Source of the DNA: Bombiscardovia coagulans
GTDB lineage: Bacteria; Actinomycetota; Actinomycetes; Actinomycetales; Bifidobacteriaceae
Length of the DNA stretch: 64,000 nt
Direction: 5' to 3'
Assembly: GCF_002259585.1 (NCBI RefSeq)
Contig: NZ_MWWS01000007.1
Coordinates: 44,066-108,065 of the forward strand
Positions within the stretch are counted from its first letter, which is position 1; each line of letters opens with the position of its first letter. Positions 1-11,817 of this stretch are shown piece after piece. The notes beneath the pieces were generated by a model. The model ran no database searches and had not been told where the DNA came from. It saw only the letters and a list, made by a program, of their open reading frames with translations. Made by a program: the position numbers and the translations under genes.

Positions 1-558
1 AGATACTTCAGCTGCACTAGTTTGTCGAGCTTGCTCTTGCGTACCTGATTCATTGGATTCTTGGAAGGGAGCAGAACCTGTAATCCCTTGCTGTTGAGCC
101 AACTGGATAATCTGAGGAATGAGCTGTTCCACAATCTGTTGCAACTCATCGGCTGAAGGTAGTCCTTCCAAAATAGGCATGGGACGACCCGCGATGAGTG
201 CATACAGAGCAGGAGCACCCTGAGCTTGTAAAGCCTGGGCAATTTGAGGATTAGTTGCAATGTCTACGCGCGACAGCTGCAATTTGCCGTCCTGAGCATT
301 GACAGCGTCAGCCAGAGCCTGCGCAAGGGGGAAGAGCCTGTCATCAGTTGGTGTCCACAGCATGAGCAGGATAGGGAAAGTGGCAGATGTTTGCACCATA
401 GCAGGGAATGAAGCCTCAGTGGTATCAATTACATAGCCGCCAGCAAGTGGAGCCCCTCCTGCCTGTCCAGGCTGAGCCTCTACCTTGTGCTTGAGCGATT
501 CCAAATCTACAGCACCTGCCATTGAAAAGTTTGCACGAGGCTGAGCTTGCTGTGCCAT
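1..558 (-). CDS. thioredoxin-fold co-chaperone-like protein (YbbN/CnoX type), 3' end cut by window
   Basis: The minus-strand frame opens with ATG at 558 and stays open to base 1, giving 186 codons, so the C-terminal part lies outside the window. A thioredoxin-like core is visible (PAMVQTSATFPILLMLW...VDIATNPQIAQALQAQGAPALYALIAGRPM), including the cis-Pro region (GAPALY) and a Gln-rich linker. This matches the N-terminal half of YbbN/CnoX proteins, where TPR repeats normally follow; here they would be past the edge. At the usual CxxC position the protein reads WTPTDDRLF with no cysteine, so it should not act as a disulfide oxidoreductase. It is the last gene of a minus-strand run after the lipoprotein and two-TM protein. 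The family assignment is good; a co-chaperone role is inferred from the family. Confidence 0.75.
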   Translation of the reverse strand, partial: MAQQAQPRANFSMAGAVDLESLKHKVEAQPGQAGGAPLAGGYVIDTTEASFPAMVQTSATFPILLMLWTPTDDRLFPLAQALADAVNAQDGKLQLSRVDIATNPQIAQALQAQGAPALYALIAGRPMPILEGLPSADELQQIVEQLIPQIIQLAQQQGITGSAPFQESNESGTQEQARQTSAAEVS

Positions 559-667
559 ACCACCATCTCCCTATTCTATTTCAACTGTCTCATACCAAGA
601 CATATACATATTAAACCTAGCTCACCTGGAGGCAGCAGGCGAGCCAGGTTTCCCAGCAGCTGAGCCT

Positions 668-1699
668 TTATACTGCTTCAACTTTCACAGGCTGTCGTTC
701 AGCTCCCACTGCGGTAATAGGCTGAGAAGAGGCAGCAGGCGGAACATAGAGGGCAATGACATTAACATACGTTACCTTCATAGTGCTGGTTGGCTTACCA
801 CCAGCAAACAGTGCTTTTTCTGCGTCCGAGGCAGGCAAAGACTCACGCCCCTCCCCTGCCTTACGGGTCCATACTGAATTAATCTGTGCCACAACCAAGT
901 CGCCACCCTCAGAGGAACGCATAACCTTGATCTGCCCTGCCTCTGGAACAAAAGTCTGATGCTGCTCACCCTTGTTCGCATCTATACCTTGCTGAACGGT
1001 CTCTGTGAGCTTGTCGATAGAGTCCCGCAAGTAGTCTGCACTAAAATCCTTAGCAAATTTGCTGTTCTTGCCGTACTGAAGGAGGTCAGCATAACGCTCT
1101 GTAGCTTGCACAGGAGTCGCTTTGAGCCCTTTGTCGTCCGTCTGCCCCATCTGAGCACCAATTGTTGGAACTGGGAATTTGGGAAGTTGGGCCCCCTGGA
1201 AGAGGCGGGCAACACCCCAAAGCTTATAATTTTCATGAGCTGAAGCCTGGTTCATAACCAGTAAACGCTTGGACTGCTGATCCTCAGTTGTAGTAGTAAT
1301 AGCAAAGACCGATCTCGGCCATCCACTATCGCCAGGAATAACTGTTTGAGCAATATCTTTAGGTATTGCTGTTTTAGGATCTAATTTGCCAGTAGATTTA
1401 GCAATTGACAATTCACTGGAACGAATGGTTAACTGTGGACCTGTCACACGTTGATCTAGCCCAGTAGCGTCCTTTGCTGAATTAGCTTTTTCGAGTACCT
1501 CGACAATGTCCTCCCGAATCTTCTTTTCCTGCTCGGTCGTTAAATCAGGCGTTGGAGCAGCCGAAGATGAAGATGAGCTAGTCCGCGTGCTGGGCTGAGG
1601 AACCTGCCCCTCACACGCACCTAAGCTCAATACAGTGGTAATACTGATTACCAGCATAAGTGTATTCTTTGCCAGCTTGTAATGACGGCCTTGAATCAT
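668..1699 (-). CDS. predicted lipoprotein, function unknown
   Basis: A 343-residue protein. Its N-terminus has basic residues, a hydrophobic stretch and an LGAC lipobox (about residues 26-29), followed by a Ser/Thr-rich linker (residues 37-48). This is the layout of a lipoprotein tethered outside the membrane. The rest is soluble-looking alpha/beta sequence that I do not recognise. Its ATG overlaps the stop of the upstream gene (TAATG at 1697-1701), so it is translationally coupled to the two-TM protein at 1699-3045; the thioredoxin-fold gene follows about 110 bp later. The three probably form one envelope-associated operon. No function is claimed. Confidence 0.7.
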   Translation of the reverse strand: MIQGRHYKLAKNTLMLVISITTVLSLGACEGQVPQPSTRTSSSSSSAAPTPDLTTEQEKKIREDIVEVLEKANSAKDATGLDQRVTGPQLTIRSSELSIAKSTGKLDPKTAIPKDIAQTVIPGDSGWPRSVFAITTTTEDQQSKRLLVMNQASAHENYKLWGVARLFQGAQLPKFPVPTIGAQMGQTDDKGLKATPVQATERYADLLQYGKNSKFAKDFSADYLRDSIDKLTETVQQGIDANKGEQHQTFVPEAGQIKVMRSSEGGDLVVAQINSVWTRKAGEGRESLPASDAEKALFAGGKPTSTMKVTYVNVIALYVPPAASSQPITAVGAERQPVKVEAV

Positions 1700-3045
1700 T
1701 ACTCTACTCCATCCTGACCTTGCGTCTGCGGTATATACTGGTGCCTACCTGTACGTTCGCGAGCCTTGAATACTTCTGTGGTTTCATCGCTGATACCTTC
1801 ATTCGAAGCGAAGTACGTTCGATCGTCTATACTTCCATCATCATCCTCGTAATGCTGGGGAATAGCACCAACCGTGCTGTCATCAATATCCGGCTGATTA
1901 GTGTCGTCAGGAATACTTGCGTTTGAAGTATCATCATTCACATCGTCTACGGATTTCTTCCGCTTGCGCTTAGCTGTGCGCGAGCTTCCCCCTATTTCAC
2001 TGGCAAATCGTTGCAAGTAATCTTGCAGGGAACCTGAATTAGCACCGGTAGGATCATCAGAACCGACCTGCTCAGATGACTGCGATTGCGGTGGTTGCTG
2101 GTCCTCAAGCATGTTTTTCGCGCTAATGTCAACCACTTTGGGCTGGCTCTCTTCAGCTACAGCAGTCTGCGTGCCATGACGACGATGACCGTCTGTTTGA
2201 GACTTAGAGCGACTAAGAACAGAAGCGAAAGTACGACCGAAAGCCTGAGCTACACTCAGTTGCTGCTGCTCTTCGAGTTTTTCAGTCTTTTTCTTACGTA
2301 ACTTTGAAGGTTCCATGGCAAATACAGAAGCAGAAAGAACTGCTAATACTGCTAGTAATCCACCTGCAAAGTAGAGGGGCATCGCAAAGTTCGGTAGCTT
2401 ATGACGCTGCCAGTGCATCTGCACTTTAACCTCAGGCTGGCTGCTGCTATTACTTGATTGCCGCTGGCTACTGTTCCTTTTCGACGGTTCGACGCTAATG
2501 ATAGCAACCTGTCCTGCCTCATGAGAACCAGTATGCATCGATACAGTTTTAGAAGAGCACTTGACCTTTTGCCACATGTCTGACTGTCGAAAATCGACAT
2601 GCTTGTTTGACTCTGCAGCTGGCTTGCCGGTTACTTGTTGGTTTTCAGTTTGAAGCTGGCTCCAGGTAGCTAAACCTTTAATACGCTGATATTGGTGGCC
2701 AGATATCCATCCAACTGCATCCTGAGAGCTACCTATTGCTATGCATACTTCATTGTCGTGTTGTTTATCTGTTGAGTCCCCTAATAAGGAAGCTGTAACT
2801 GTTGCATCATCATCTACCAGCTCAAGTACTCCTGGATCTGTCACAATATACCGAGAGTGCAAAGTAGTTTGAGCACTTACCTGAGGATTAGGTTTCCATA
2901 CCGTGGCGTTTATAATACCAAAAACAATACAAGTTACTGCCATCAGAGCAAAAATGGGTGCGACGATCCCGCGCATGATCTTAGCTCTGCGTGTAGGTCT
3001 ACCTGTAGCCACGCTCTTTACGTTTTGATCTTCTTGTCTGCTCAT
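1699..3045 (-). CDS. two-TM membrane protein with acidic low-complexity cytoplasmic tail, function unknown
   Basis: About 448 residues from ATG 3045, preceded by GAGG six bases upstream. An ATG 12 codons further up would overlap the divergent FKBP leader and has no ribosome site. One TM segment lies near residue 30 (IVAPIFALMAVTCIVFGII) and a second near residues 217-236 (the YFAGGLLAVLAVLSASVFAM stretch). The roughly 170-residue region between them is probably extracytoplasmic. The C-terminal half is hydrophilic, with KRKRKK and runs of Asp/Ser/Thr, and is probably disordered and cytoplasmic. The stop is coupled to the lipoprotein start (TAATG). A membrane-anchored partner of the lipoprotein is plausible, but I recognise no family. 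Confidence 0.65.
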   Translation of the reverse strand: MSRQEDQNVKSVATGRPTRRAKIMRGIVAPIFALMAVTCIVFGIINATVWKPNPQVSAQTTLHSRYIVTDPGVLELVDDDATVTASLLGDSTDKQHDNEVCIAIGSSQDAVGWISGHQYQRIKGLATWSQLQTENQQVTGKPAAESNKHVDFRQSDMWQKVKCSSKTVSMHTGSHEAGQVAIISVEPSKRNSSQRQSSNSSSQPEVKVQMHWQRHKLPNFAMPLYFAGGLLAVLAVLSASVFAMEPSKLRKKKTEKLEEQQQLSVAQAFGRTFASVLSRSKSQTDGHRRHGTQTAVAEESQPKVVDISAKNMLEDQQPPQSQSSEQVGSDDPTGANSGSLQDYLQRFASEIGGSSRTAKRKRKKSVDDVNDDTSNASIPDDTNQPDIDDSTVGAIPQHYEDDDGSIDDRTYFASNEGISDETTEVFKARERTGRHQYIPQTQGQDGVE

Positions 3046-3125
3046 AACATGCCTCATTCTACAGGCCACTGTTGGCAAGTCGCTGCGAGAAGGAAAATCG
3101 GCCTCGAACGATAGTGTATGTACTT

Positions 3126-4088
3126 ATGAATTCACATATACTTCGAACACTAAGCAAAAGTATTACTTTGCTGAGCACTCTGGCTTTAGGCGTAAGCCTG
3201 ACAGCCTGCGGCTCACCTACCAACCCTACACCGAGTGAAAAACAAACGGACACTAGTGAATCCTCCAATAAAGGAGCTGCACTTGTAGGCGTAACTGCCG
3301 AAGGCCAGCCAGGGCAAAAACCTACGATAACTTTCAAAACACCATTTAAGGTAACAGACAAGTCTTCCGTAGTTTTGCAAGAAGGAGATGGCGAAAACAT
3401 CAAGGCCGGCGATCGCTTGTGCGTTCGAAGCATCGCTATCAGCGCAAAAGATGGCAAGGAACTGGACTCGACTTGGGAAAAAGGCGAACCTGACTGCCAA
3501 ATCGTTGTAGACCGCAAGACCTATCCAGCTTTTTACGATAAATTCTTGAAGATGAAAGTAAACGGCACTATTGGCATAGGCATTGACGACAATACTTCTG
3601 CCGATAAGAAATCAAACTCATATATCATGGCCCTCACCGTCGTTTCTAAGTCTAAGGCACTAACTCGAGCCACTGGCAAACCGGTATCAGACATACCTGC
3701 TGATTTACCGAAAGTAACTCTCAATGAGCACGGTAAACCTAGCTTGCACTTAAATGGCTACCAGCCTTCTGGCAAGCTCGTTGCTCAACCGCTCATCAAG
3801 GGAAGTGGGCCTGCCGTCAAAGGAACCCAGTCCGTTTCCGTACAGTACACTGGATGGCTGGCTTCTAACGGCAAACAGTTCGACTCCTCTTGGGATAGGG
3901 GAGAACCTGCAGACTTCAGTCTCGATGGCGTCGTTAAAGGGTGGAAAGAAGGCCTGACTAACCAGACAGTCGGTTCACAGGTACTTATTGTAATACCACC
4001 AGAATTAGGATACGGGGCACAGCAGCAGAAAGAAATTCCAGCAAATTCAACACTCATCTTCGTGGTTGACATTCTTTCAGCATACTAA
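3126..4088 (+). CDS. FKBP-type peptidyl-prolyl cis-trans isomerase, lipoprotein
   Basis: A 320-residue protein. It starts with a lipoprotein signal (hydrophobic stretch, then LTAC at about residues 25-28). A TTG 18 codons upstream opens the same frame but would put the signal far from the N-terminus; ATG 3126 has only a weak ribosome site. The C-terminal roughly 100 residues are a classic FKBP fold: VSVQYTGWLASNGKQFDSSWDRGEPADFSL, VVKGWKEGL, GSQVLIVIPPELGYG and a terminal STLIFVVDIL. A more degenerate FKBP-like half precedes it (GDRLCVRSIAISAKDGKELDSTWEKGEPD), so the protein looks like two tandem FKBP domains, the first probably inactive. It should act outside the membrane on folding of exported proteins. 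It is transcribed divergently from the envelope cluster and ends at a strong terminator. Confidence 0.88.
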   Translation: MNSHILRTLSKSITLLSTLALGVSLTACGSPTNPTPSEKQTDTSESSNKGAALVGVTAEGQPGQKPTITFKTPFKVTDKSSVVLQEGDGENIKAGDRLCVRSIAISAKDGKELDSTWEKGEPDCQIVVDRKTYPAFYDKFLKMKVNGTIGIGIDDNTSADKKSNSYIMALTVVSKSKALTRATGKPVSDIPADLPKVTLNEHGKPSLHLNGYQPSGKLVAQPLIKGSGPAVKGTQSVSVQYTGWLASNGKQFDSSWDRGEPADFSLDGVVKGWKEGLTNQTVGSQVLIVIPPELGYGAQQQKEIPANSTLIFVVDILSAY

Positions 4089-4114
4089 ATTGAGCCTCTG
4101 AACATCACTTACGC

Positions 4115-4158
4115 ATACAGAAGGGCCCGCAAGCCAACACTTGCGGGCCCTTCTGTAT
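4115..4158. terminator. bidirectional rho-independent terminator
   Basis: A perfect 19-bp inverted repeat (4115-4133 with 4140-4158, six-base loop) with a GC-rich core and AT-rich ends. It lies between the convergent FKBP gene and nrdH and can serve both. Confidence 0.9.
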
Positions 4159-4196
4159 ATACACGGTGCTCCCCTATCTAGGAGAGCTCTATGAAT

Positions 4197-4442
4197 TCAC
4201 GCATGTACCGTAGCCATCTCACGAGCTAACTGCTTAATCATATCTGGACGATAACCACTCCAACTTACCTGCTCACTGACAACGATCGGAGTCTGTTTAA
4301 ATCCCTGTGCAAGGAAGTCTTCAACTTGTTCAGGATTAGCAGTCAGATCTACAACTTCAAAGTCAATACCTTGCTTAGCAAGCTGACGCTTCGTAGCATC
4401 GCACTGCGGGCAATGAGCTTTAGTATAAACCGTAACTGACAT
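4197..4442 (-). CDS. nrdH: NrdH-type glutaredoxin-like redoxin
   Basis: An 81-residue thioredoxin-fold protein with the redox motif CPQC (residues 11-14), the TPIVV cis-Pro segment and the NrdH signature WSGYRPDMI near the C-terminus. NrdH redoxins are reduced by thioredoxin reductase and supply electrons to class Ib ribonucleotide reductase (NrdEF). Here the gene stands alone, without nrdI/E/F beside it. ATG 4442 is preceded by AAGGAG. The 277 bp upstream hold no other gene; I could not identify an NrdR box there with confidence. Confidence 0.92.
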   Translation of the reverse strand: MSVTVYTKAHCPQCDATKRQLAKQGIDFEVVDLTANPEQVEDFLAQGFKQTPIVVSEQVSWSGYRPDMIKQLAREMATVHA

Positions 4443-4719
4443 GAATCCTTCTCCTTATTACCGCGATGCTGTGAGCTTTAATACGACAGCTTTCAATCTC
4501 ACTCTTGGTGACATCTTTCATGTACTTTACAGGAGAGGTCTGGAAAGGTAAACCACAACAGCTAGTGGCGTGTCTCAAGATAAACCCTATATTTAGTAGA
4601 TTCCAGCGCCTCGACAGTGACAAAATCCACACAAATAAAAATAGCTATTACGTCACATTTTTCAGGCCCACTACACAGGAGACTCCTGCCCACCTCTTTG
4701 TGAACACGGGCAACGAGCA

Positions 4720-5463
4720 TTAGAAGAGAGTCATCTCTCCACTGTCCTCGCCCTTCATCTCCTCATAGTCCAAGATGAGGCACTCCAAGCCACGGTCCTC
4801 GGCCAGCACCCGGGCTTGTTGGGTGATTGTCTGTGCAGCAAAAATCCCTCTCACAGGGGCTATTAGAGGATCACGATTGAGTAATTTAAGGTATCTGGTT
4901 AGCTGCTCAACACCATCGATCCCACCATGACGTTTAATTTCTATGGCCACATGCTGACCATCTTTATCGACAGCCATGATATCAACAGGGCCAATTGCTG
5001 TAGGATATTCACGCCGCACAAGCTTGGCGCCCTTACCTATACGTTCAATCTGCTGAGATAAATAGTGCTGAAGATGGTCTTCAACACCATCTTTAACTAG
5101 CCCTGGATCTTGACCCAGCTCGAACGCTTGATCAAGATAGATATGGTAGAGACTAACAGTAAGAACGTCACTCGATTTTGTGGCACTAACCTTGAATATT
5201 TTTTGGATTTGCGGAGCTTCTTCTGCTGTTACCGGTACTGCTTGTACAGGTACTGATTCCTGGCTGGTCTGTTCACTTTCTGGCTCCAACTCTTTGAGTG
5301 TGCATGGGGCACACATCCAGTTGAGCGGTTTATAGGATCCTATTTCTGAAAAAATGAGGCAAGACGAATCTGCCTTAATCAACAATACCCGCTTCGCTCG
5401 GGGCAAGCTCGCCTTGAGTCGCCCCGAGTACTCAGCAGAACAATCTGCTACAACTATGCGCAC
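4720..5463 (-). CDS. nucS: mismatch-specific endonuclease NucS/EndoMS
   Basis: 247 residues from a GTG at 5463, seven bases after the atpC stop with a GTGAGG ribosome site. This start begins MRIVVADC, like actinobacterial NucS; an in-frame ATG at 5517 lies inside atpC and is unlikely. The N-terminal beta-rich DNA-binding part includes YKPLNWM. The C-terminal RecB-like nuclease core shows GPVDIMAVD...HVAIEIKR, giving the Asp, Glu and Lys of the active site. NucS cuts both strands at mismatches and replaces MutS/MutL in many actinobacteria. The end, GEMTLF, resembles the short clamp-binding tail of NucS. The gene is the last cistron of the ATP synthase operon and probably relies on its transcription. 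Confidence 0.92.
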   Translation of the reverse strand: MRIVVADCSAEYSGRLKASLPRAKRVLLIKADSSCLIFSEIGSYKPLNWMCAPCTLKELEPESEQTSQESVPVQAVPVTAEEAPQIQKIFKVSATKSSDVLTVSLYHIYLDQAFELGQDPGLVKDGVEDHLQHYLSQQIERIGKGAKLVRREYPTAIGPVDIMAVDKDGQHVAIEIKRHGGIDGVEQLTRYLKLLNRDPLIAPVRGIFAAQTITQQARVLAEDRGLECLILDYEEMKGEDSGEMTLF

Positions 5464-5470
5464 AGAAACC

Positions 5471-5760
5471 TCACTGGCCGCTCGGATACTGACTCTTGGT
5501 ACTGTGTTCAACAGCAACAGTCAGCTTATTGGAGTCAAATGATATAAAACCTTCATCAACATCGAAGCTCGTACTCGTTCCATCTGCTTCGATCACGGTG
5601 ACGGTACCCTTCTTAATCAGACTCAAAATAGGTTCATGATTAGGAAGAATACCCATGGCACCCTGCTGGGCTGGAATAGAAACGGAACGAGCCTGACCGG
5701 ACCAGACGGGCCGGTCAGTTGCCACTATGTTGACTTGCATCGTATTGCTTGAGGCAGGCA

Positions 5761-5761
<1 letters not shown>
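5471..5761 (-). CDS. atpC: F1Fo ATP synthase subunit epsilon
   Basis: A 96-residue epsilon subunit. It has the N-terminal beta-sandwich (VNIVATDRPVWSGQARSVSIPAQQGAMGILPNHEPILSLIKKG). The chain is shorter than the roughly 130 residues of E. coli epsilon and lacks most of the C-terminal helical hairpin that inhibits ATP hydrolysis. The start overlaps the atpD stop by one base (TAATG), so the two are coupled. It belongs to the central stalk of F1. Confidence 0.95.
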
Positions 5762-8201
<2,440 letters not shown>

Positions 8202-8204
8202 CGT

Positions 8205-9851
8205 TTACCGCTCCCCCACCTTTGAAGCCTGAGCTACAAGCTTCTCCTGCTCAACAGGAACATCTTCTTGCTCATCAGCAGCATCTTGACCATTTAGCGT
8301 CTTACCATCATGGGTCACAAAAGTCTTTGCGAAATCGTCTGTCGCTCGATCAAGCGCCTTTTCTGTGTCATCGGTAAAGTCACCAGTTTCACGGATAGTC
8401 TTAAGAATATCGGTGTTGTGATCTAGATAGTCCAGCAAACCATGTTCAAAAGGTAGAACGTCCTCAAGGTCTAACTCATCTAGCTTCCCATGAGTGCCAA
8501 TCCATACAGACACCACCTGATTCTCCATTGGGTAAGGAGAAAATTGGGGCTGCTTCAGAAGCTCGGTGAGACGAGCTCCACGAGTGAGCTGAGCCTTGGA
8601 AGCCGCATCCAAGTCGGAAGCGAACATCGCAAAGGATTGCAGGGAACGATACTGTGCCAGAGAAATCTTCAGTGTTCCAGAAACCTTTTTCAAGGCCTTC
8701 GTCTGGGCTGCTCCACCAACTCGGGAAACTGAAATGCCCACATCCACAGCAGGACGCTGGTTGGCATTAAAGAGATCGGACTGCAAGAAAATCTGACCGT
8801 CAGTGATAGAGATTACGTTAGTCGGAATATAGGCCGAAACGTCATTAGCCTTAGTCTCGATAATTGGTAAACCAGTCATCGAACCACCGCCCAAATCATC
8901 TGAAACCCGGGCACAGCGTTCCAACAGCCGAGAGTGGAGGTAGAAGACATCGCCAGGATATGCCTCACGCCCCGGTGGACGGCGTAGCAACAAAGAAATC
9001 GAGCGATAAGCTTCTGCCTGCTTACTCAAGTCATCAAAGACAATAAGCACGTGCTTGCCGTTATACATCCAGTGCTGACCGATAGCAGAACCAGTGTATG
9101 GGGCTATGTATTTAAAACCTGCTGAATCAGACGCTGGAGAAGCCACAATGGTGGTGTACTCCATAGCTCCAGCCTCTTCCAGGGAGGAACGAACCGAAGC
9201 GATAGTAGAACCCTTTTGCCCGATAGCCACATAGATGCAGCGCACTTGCTTTTTAGGGTCACCGGACTCCCAGTTTGCCTTCTGGTTGATGATGGTATCC
9301 AAAGCAATAGCAGTTTTGCCTGTTTGACGATCTCCAATAATCAGCTGGCGTTGCCCTCGACCGATTGGAGTCATGGCATCAATAGCCTTTAATCCAGTGG
9401 ACATGGGCTCATCCACTGGGTGACGGTGCATCACATCCGGGGCCTGAGCCTCGAGAATGCGTCGACCCTCAGTCTTGATCTCGCCGAGACCGTCAATAGG
9501 CTCACCCAAAGGGTTAACCGTACGACCTAGATAGCCATCCCCGACCGGCACTGATAGTACTTCACCAGTCCTGTGGACTTCCTGCCCTTCTTCAATTCCC
9601 TCGAAGTCGCCGAGAATTACCACGCCGATTTCGCGAGCGTCGAGGTTGAATGCCAAACCGAGCGTGCCATCTTCGAAGGTCAGCAACTCGTTAGCCATGC
9701 AACCAGGCAGTCCCTCTACATGCGCAATACCATCTCCAGCTGTGCGGACACGTCCAACTTCTTGCGTTGGCGAATCCGACGGCTGATATGACTCCACGAA
9801 ATCGTCGAGAGCCTTGCGCACCGCGGCGGGATCAATGGTCAATTCTGCCAT
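8205..9851 (-). CDS. atpA: F1Fo ATP synthase subunit alpha
   Basis: 548 residues from ATG 9851, placed five bases after AAGGAG; a GTG two codons earlier touches the ribosome site. It carries the P-loop [18 protein letters not shown] and the signature [14 protein letters not shown]. It is the regulatory nucleotide-binding subunit alternating with beta in F1. The C-terminal roughly 35 residues (ending in a Glu/Gln-rich stretch) extend beyond the E. coli length. Confidence 0.97.
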   Translation of the reverse strand: MAELTIDPAAVRKALDDFVESYQPSDSPTQEVGRVRTAGDGIAHVEGLPGCMANELLTFEDGTLGLAFNLDAREIGVVILGDFEGIEEGQEVHRTGEVLSVPVGDGYLGRTVNPLGEPIDGLGEIKTEGRRILEAQAPDVMHRHPVDEPMSTGLKAIDAMTPIGRGQRQLIIGDRQTGKTAIALDTIINQKANWESGDPKKQVRCIYVAIGQKGSTIASVRSSLEEAGAMEYTTIVASPASDSAGFKYIAPYTGSAIGQHWMYNGKHVLIVFDDLSKQAEAYRSISLLLRRPPGREAYPGDVFYLHSRLLERCARVSDDLGGGSMTGLPIIETKANDVSAYIPTNVISITDGQIFLQSDLFNANQRPAVDVGISVSRVGGAAQTKALKKVSGTLKISLAQYRSLQSFAMFASDLDAASKAQLTRGARLTELLKQPQFSPYPMENQVVSVWIGTHGKLDELDLEDVLPFEHGLLDYLDHNTDILKTIRETGDFTDDTEKALDRATDDFAKTFVTHDGKTLNGQDAADEQEDVPVEQEKLVAQASKVGER

Positions 9852-9903
9852 GATCACTCCTTATTGTTGTTCTTTTTCAAGTCTGTCTTACAATCTGGTT
9901 AAT

Positions 9904-10731
9904 TCAACTCGAAATAGCCATTTGTCGTTGTAACTGCTTGAGCTGTGTAAGGACCGTGTTGTCAGTTACCTGAGAACCATACTCCACTCGCATGCCACCA
10001 ATGACTTCTGGATTGACTATAGCGTTTATATAAATTGCTCGACCTAGTTTCTGAGAGTATACATCCACCAGCTTGGCCATCTGTTCATGCGTTAACGGTA
10101 CAGCAGTGACTACTGTCACCATCGTTTCATTCATATGAGCAGAAAAACGGTCTACCAACCAGTCGATGGTATGTAAAAAGCTACGGCCGCGTAAATCTCG
10201 GGTCGCTTGTTCCACTAATTGCATAGTCTCTTTGTGTAAGCCTTTACCAACCAAAAGCTCATCTAACAGATTCACTCTAGCTTGTGGTTTGCTGTACTCA
10301 TCAGAGAGACGGAAAAGCACGATAGGATAATCAACGAAAGCCGAGTGCACTTGTGTCAATTCATCGGCTACCTGATCAGTAATACCTAAAGCATCTGTGT
10401 AGTAGGCCATCGCATCAACAGCTAAATCTTCAACTGCATTTGCTATATGCTTGACCTTGCTCCAGTAGCGGGTCGACAGGTCCTTGACAATGCTAACCGT
10501 GAGATCTTGTGCACGCCCGGCTAGGAGCTCACTCACTACACGTTCTTTGTCCGTGTCCGGTCGAGAGGGATCAGTCAGTGCCCTTTCCAACTGCGGATAC
10601 TGATCAAGTAGCGTCACGAAGCTAAACAACTCTTGAGCTACGTCAATAGCCCCAGTACCTGCCTGCTGTAGAAGGGGAGCGAACGCTTGGCGAGCCCCCT
10701 TATCAGCGGCTAGTGATGCTTCTCCTCGCAT
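9904..10731 (-). CDS. atpH: F1Fo ATP synthase subunit delta
   Basis: 275 residues with the OSCP/delta fold. The C-terminal signature VTAVPLTHEQMAKLVDVYSQKLGR...VNPEVIGGMRVEYGSQVTDNTVLTQLKQL is clear. Like other actinobacterial delta subunits it is longer than the roughly 180 residues of E. coli; the extra sequence is N-terminal. It joins the peripheral stalk to the top of F1. Confidence 0.93.
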   Translation of the reverse strand: MRGEASLAADKGARQAFAPLLQQAGTGAIDVAQELFSFVTLLDQYPQLERALTDPSRPDTDKERVVSELLAGRAQDLTVSIVKDLSTRYWSKVKHIANAVEDLAVDAMAYYTDALGITDQVADELTQVHSAFVDYPIVLFRLSDEYSKPQARVNLLDELLVGKGLHKETMQLVEQATRDLRGRSFLHTIDWLVDRFSAHMNETMVTVVTAVPLTHEQMAKLVDVYSQKLGRAIYINAIVNPEVIGGMRVEYGSQVTDNTVLTQLKQLQRQMAISS

Positions 10732-10792
10732 AGTTCACCTCCTCCTCGCGTACCGTTTATCCTCAGCACATGCTGAGTAACTCTACCTGTTA

Positions 10793-11335
10793 TCATGCCT
10801 TCGGTTTACCTGCATCTTGCTGACCTGCGTCAGCGATAATCGAGTCAATCATTGAAGCCTGCACGGAATCGTCCTTGAGCTGTGTGCCCAGGATCTTTCC
10901 AGCAAGAGCAGCTGCCAAGGTACCGACCTCGCTTTGGAGAGAGACGAGAGCTTGCTGCTGCTGAGACTCGATGGATCGTTGAGCATTGGCAGTAATTTGA
11001 TCGGCCTCACTCTGTGCCCGTGTACGAGCATCTGCGACGATGTGCGAGGCTTCCGCCCTAGCATCATCGCGAATCTTCGATGCCTCAACCCTAGCTTGGT
11101 TGAGTTGATCCTCATAAGACTTCTTGGCTTGATTAGCTGCTTCCTGCGCCTTCTTTGCCTTTTCCATACCACCTTGAATCTTGGCAGCACGTTCATCGAA
11201 AATAGCTTGGAACTTGGGCATAAAGTACTTGCCGAAGAAGACCGCAAGAATGATGAGAATGACTAACGACCAAAAGATGTCATACGTCTTAGGGATAAAG
11301 AGGTCAATACCCCCATCTGCCGCTATAGACTCCAC
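10793..11335 (-). CDS. atpF: F1Fo ATP synthase subunit b
   Basis: 180 residues: a short N-terminal segment, one TM helix (FWSLVILIILAVFFGKYFM, about residues 26-44), then a long Ala/Glu/Gln/Lys-rich coiled coil. This is the standard layout of the peripheral-stalk b subunit. It lies between atpE and atpH. Confidence 0.95.
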   Translation of the reverse strand: MESIAADGGIDLFIPKTYDIFWSLVILIILAVFFGKYFMPKFQAIFDERAAKIQGGMEKAKKAQEAANQAKKSYEDQLNQARVEASKIRDDARAEASHIVADARTRAQSEADQITANAQRSIESQQQQALVSLQSEVGTLAAALAGKILGTQLKDDSVQASMIDSIIADAGQQDAGKPKA

Positions 11336-11453
11336 CAGCGTCTCCTTTCCTTCAACCTACCTTGTACTTGGTATTTGTTTGCTAGGAATTGCACTTTGCA
11401 TCTTTGCTCTGGACTGCTTTTGCAGAAGGATACAAATTACAGTGAACCGCTCA

Positions 11454-11717
<264 letters not shown>

Positions 11718-11817
11718 TTATTGCGCGAAACCGAATGCTGTCAGCCGCGATCTCGCAAGTCTATTTATCTCTTACCGCTCATGTACGCGAGTGCTACGAA
11801 GCGTGAGAACACTGTTA

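Noticed and set aside
3059..3517. 152-codon minus-strand frame across the FKBP gene
   Set aside because: Shadow frame opposite a conserved domain; no start signal.
4443..4719. Possible NrdR box upstream of nrdH (CCTATATTTAG-like stretch near 4585-4600)
   Set aside because: The match to the NrdR consensus is poor and there is no second tandem box.
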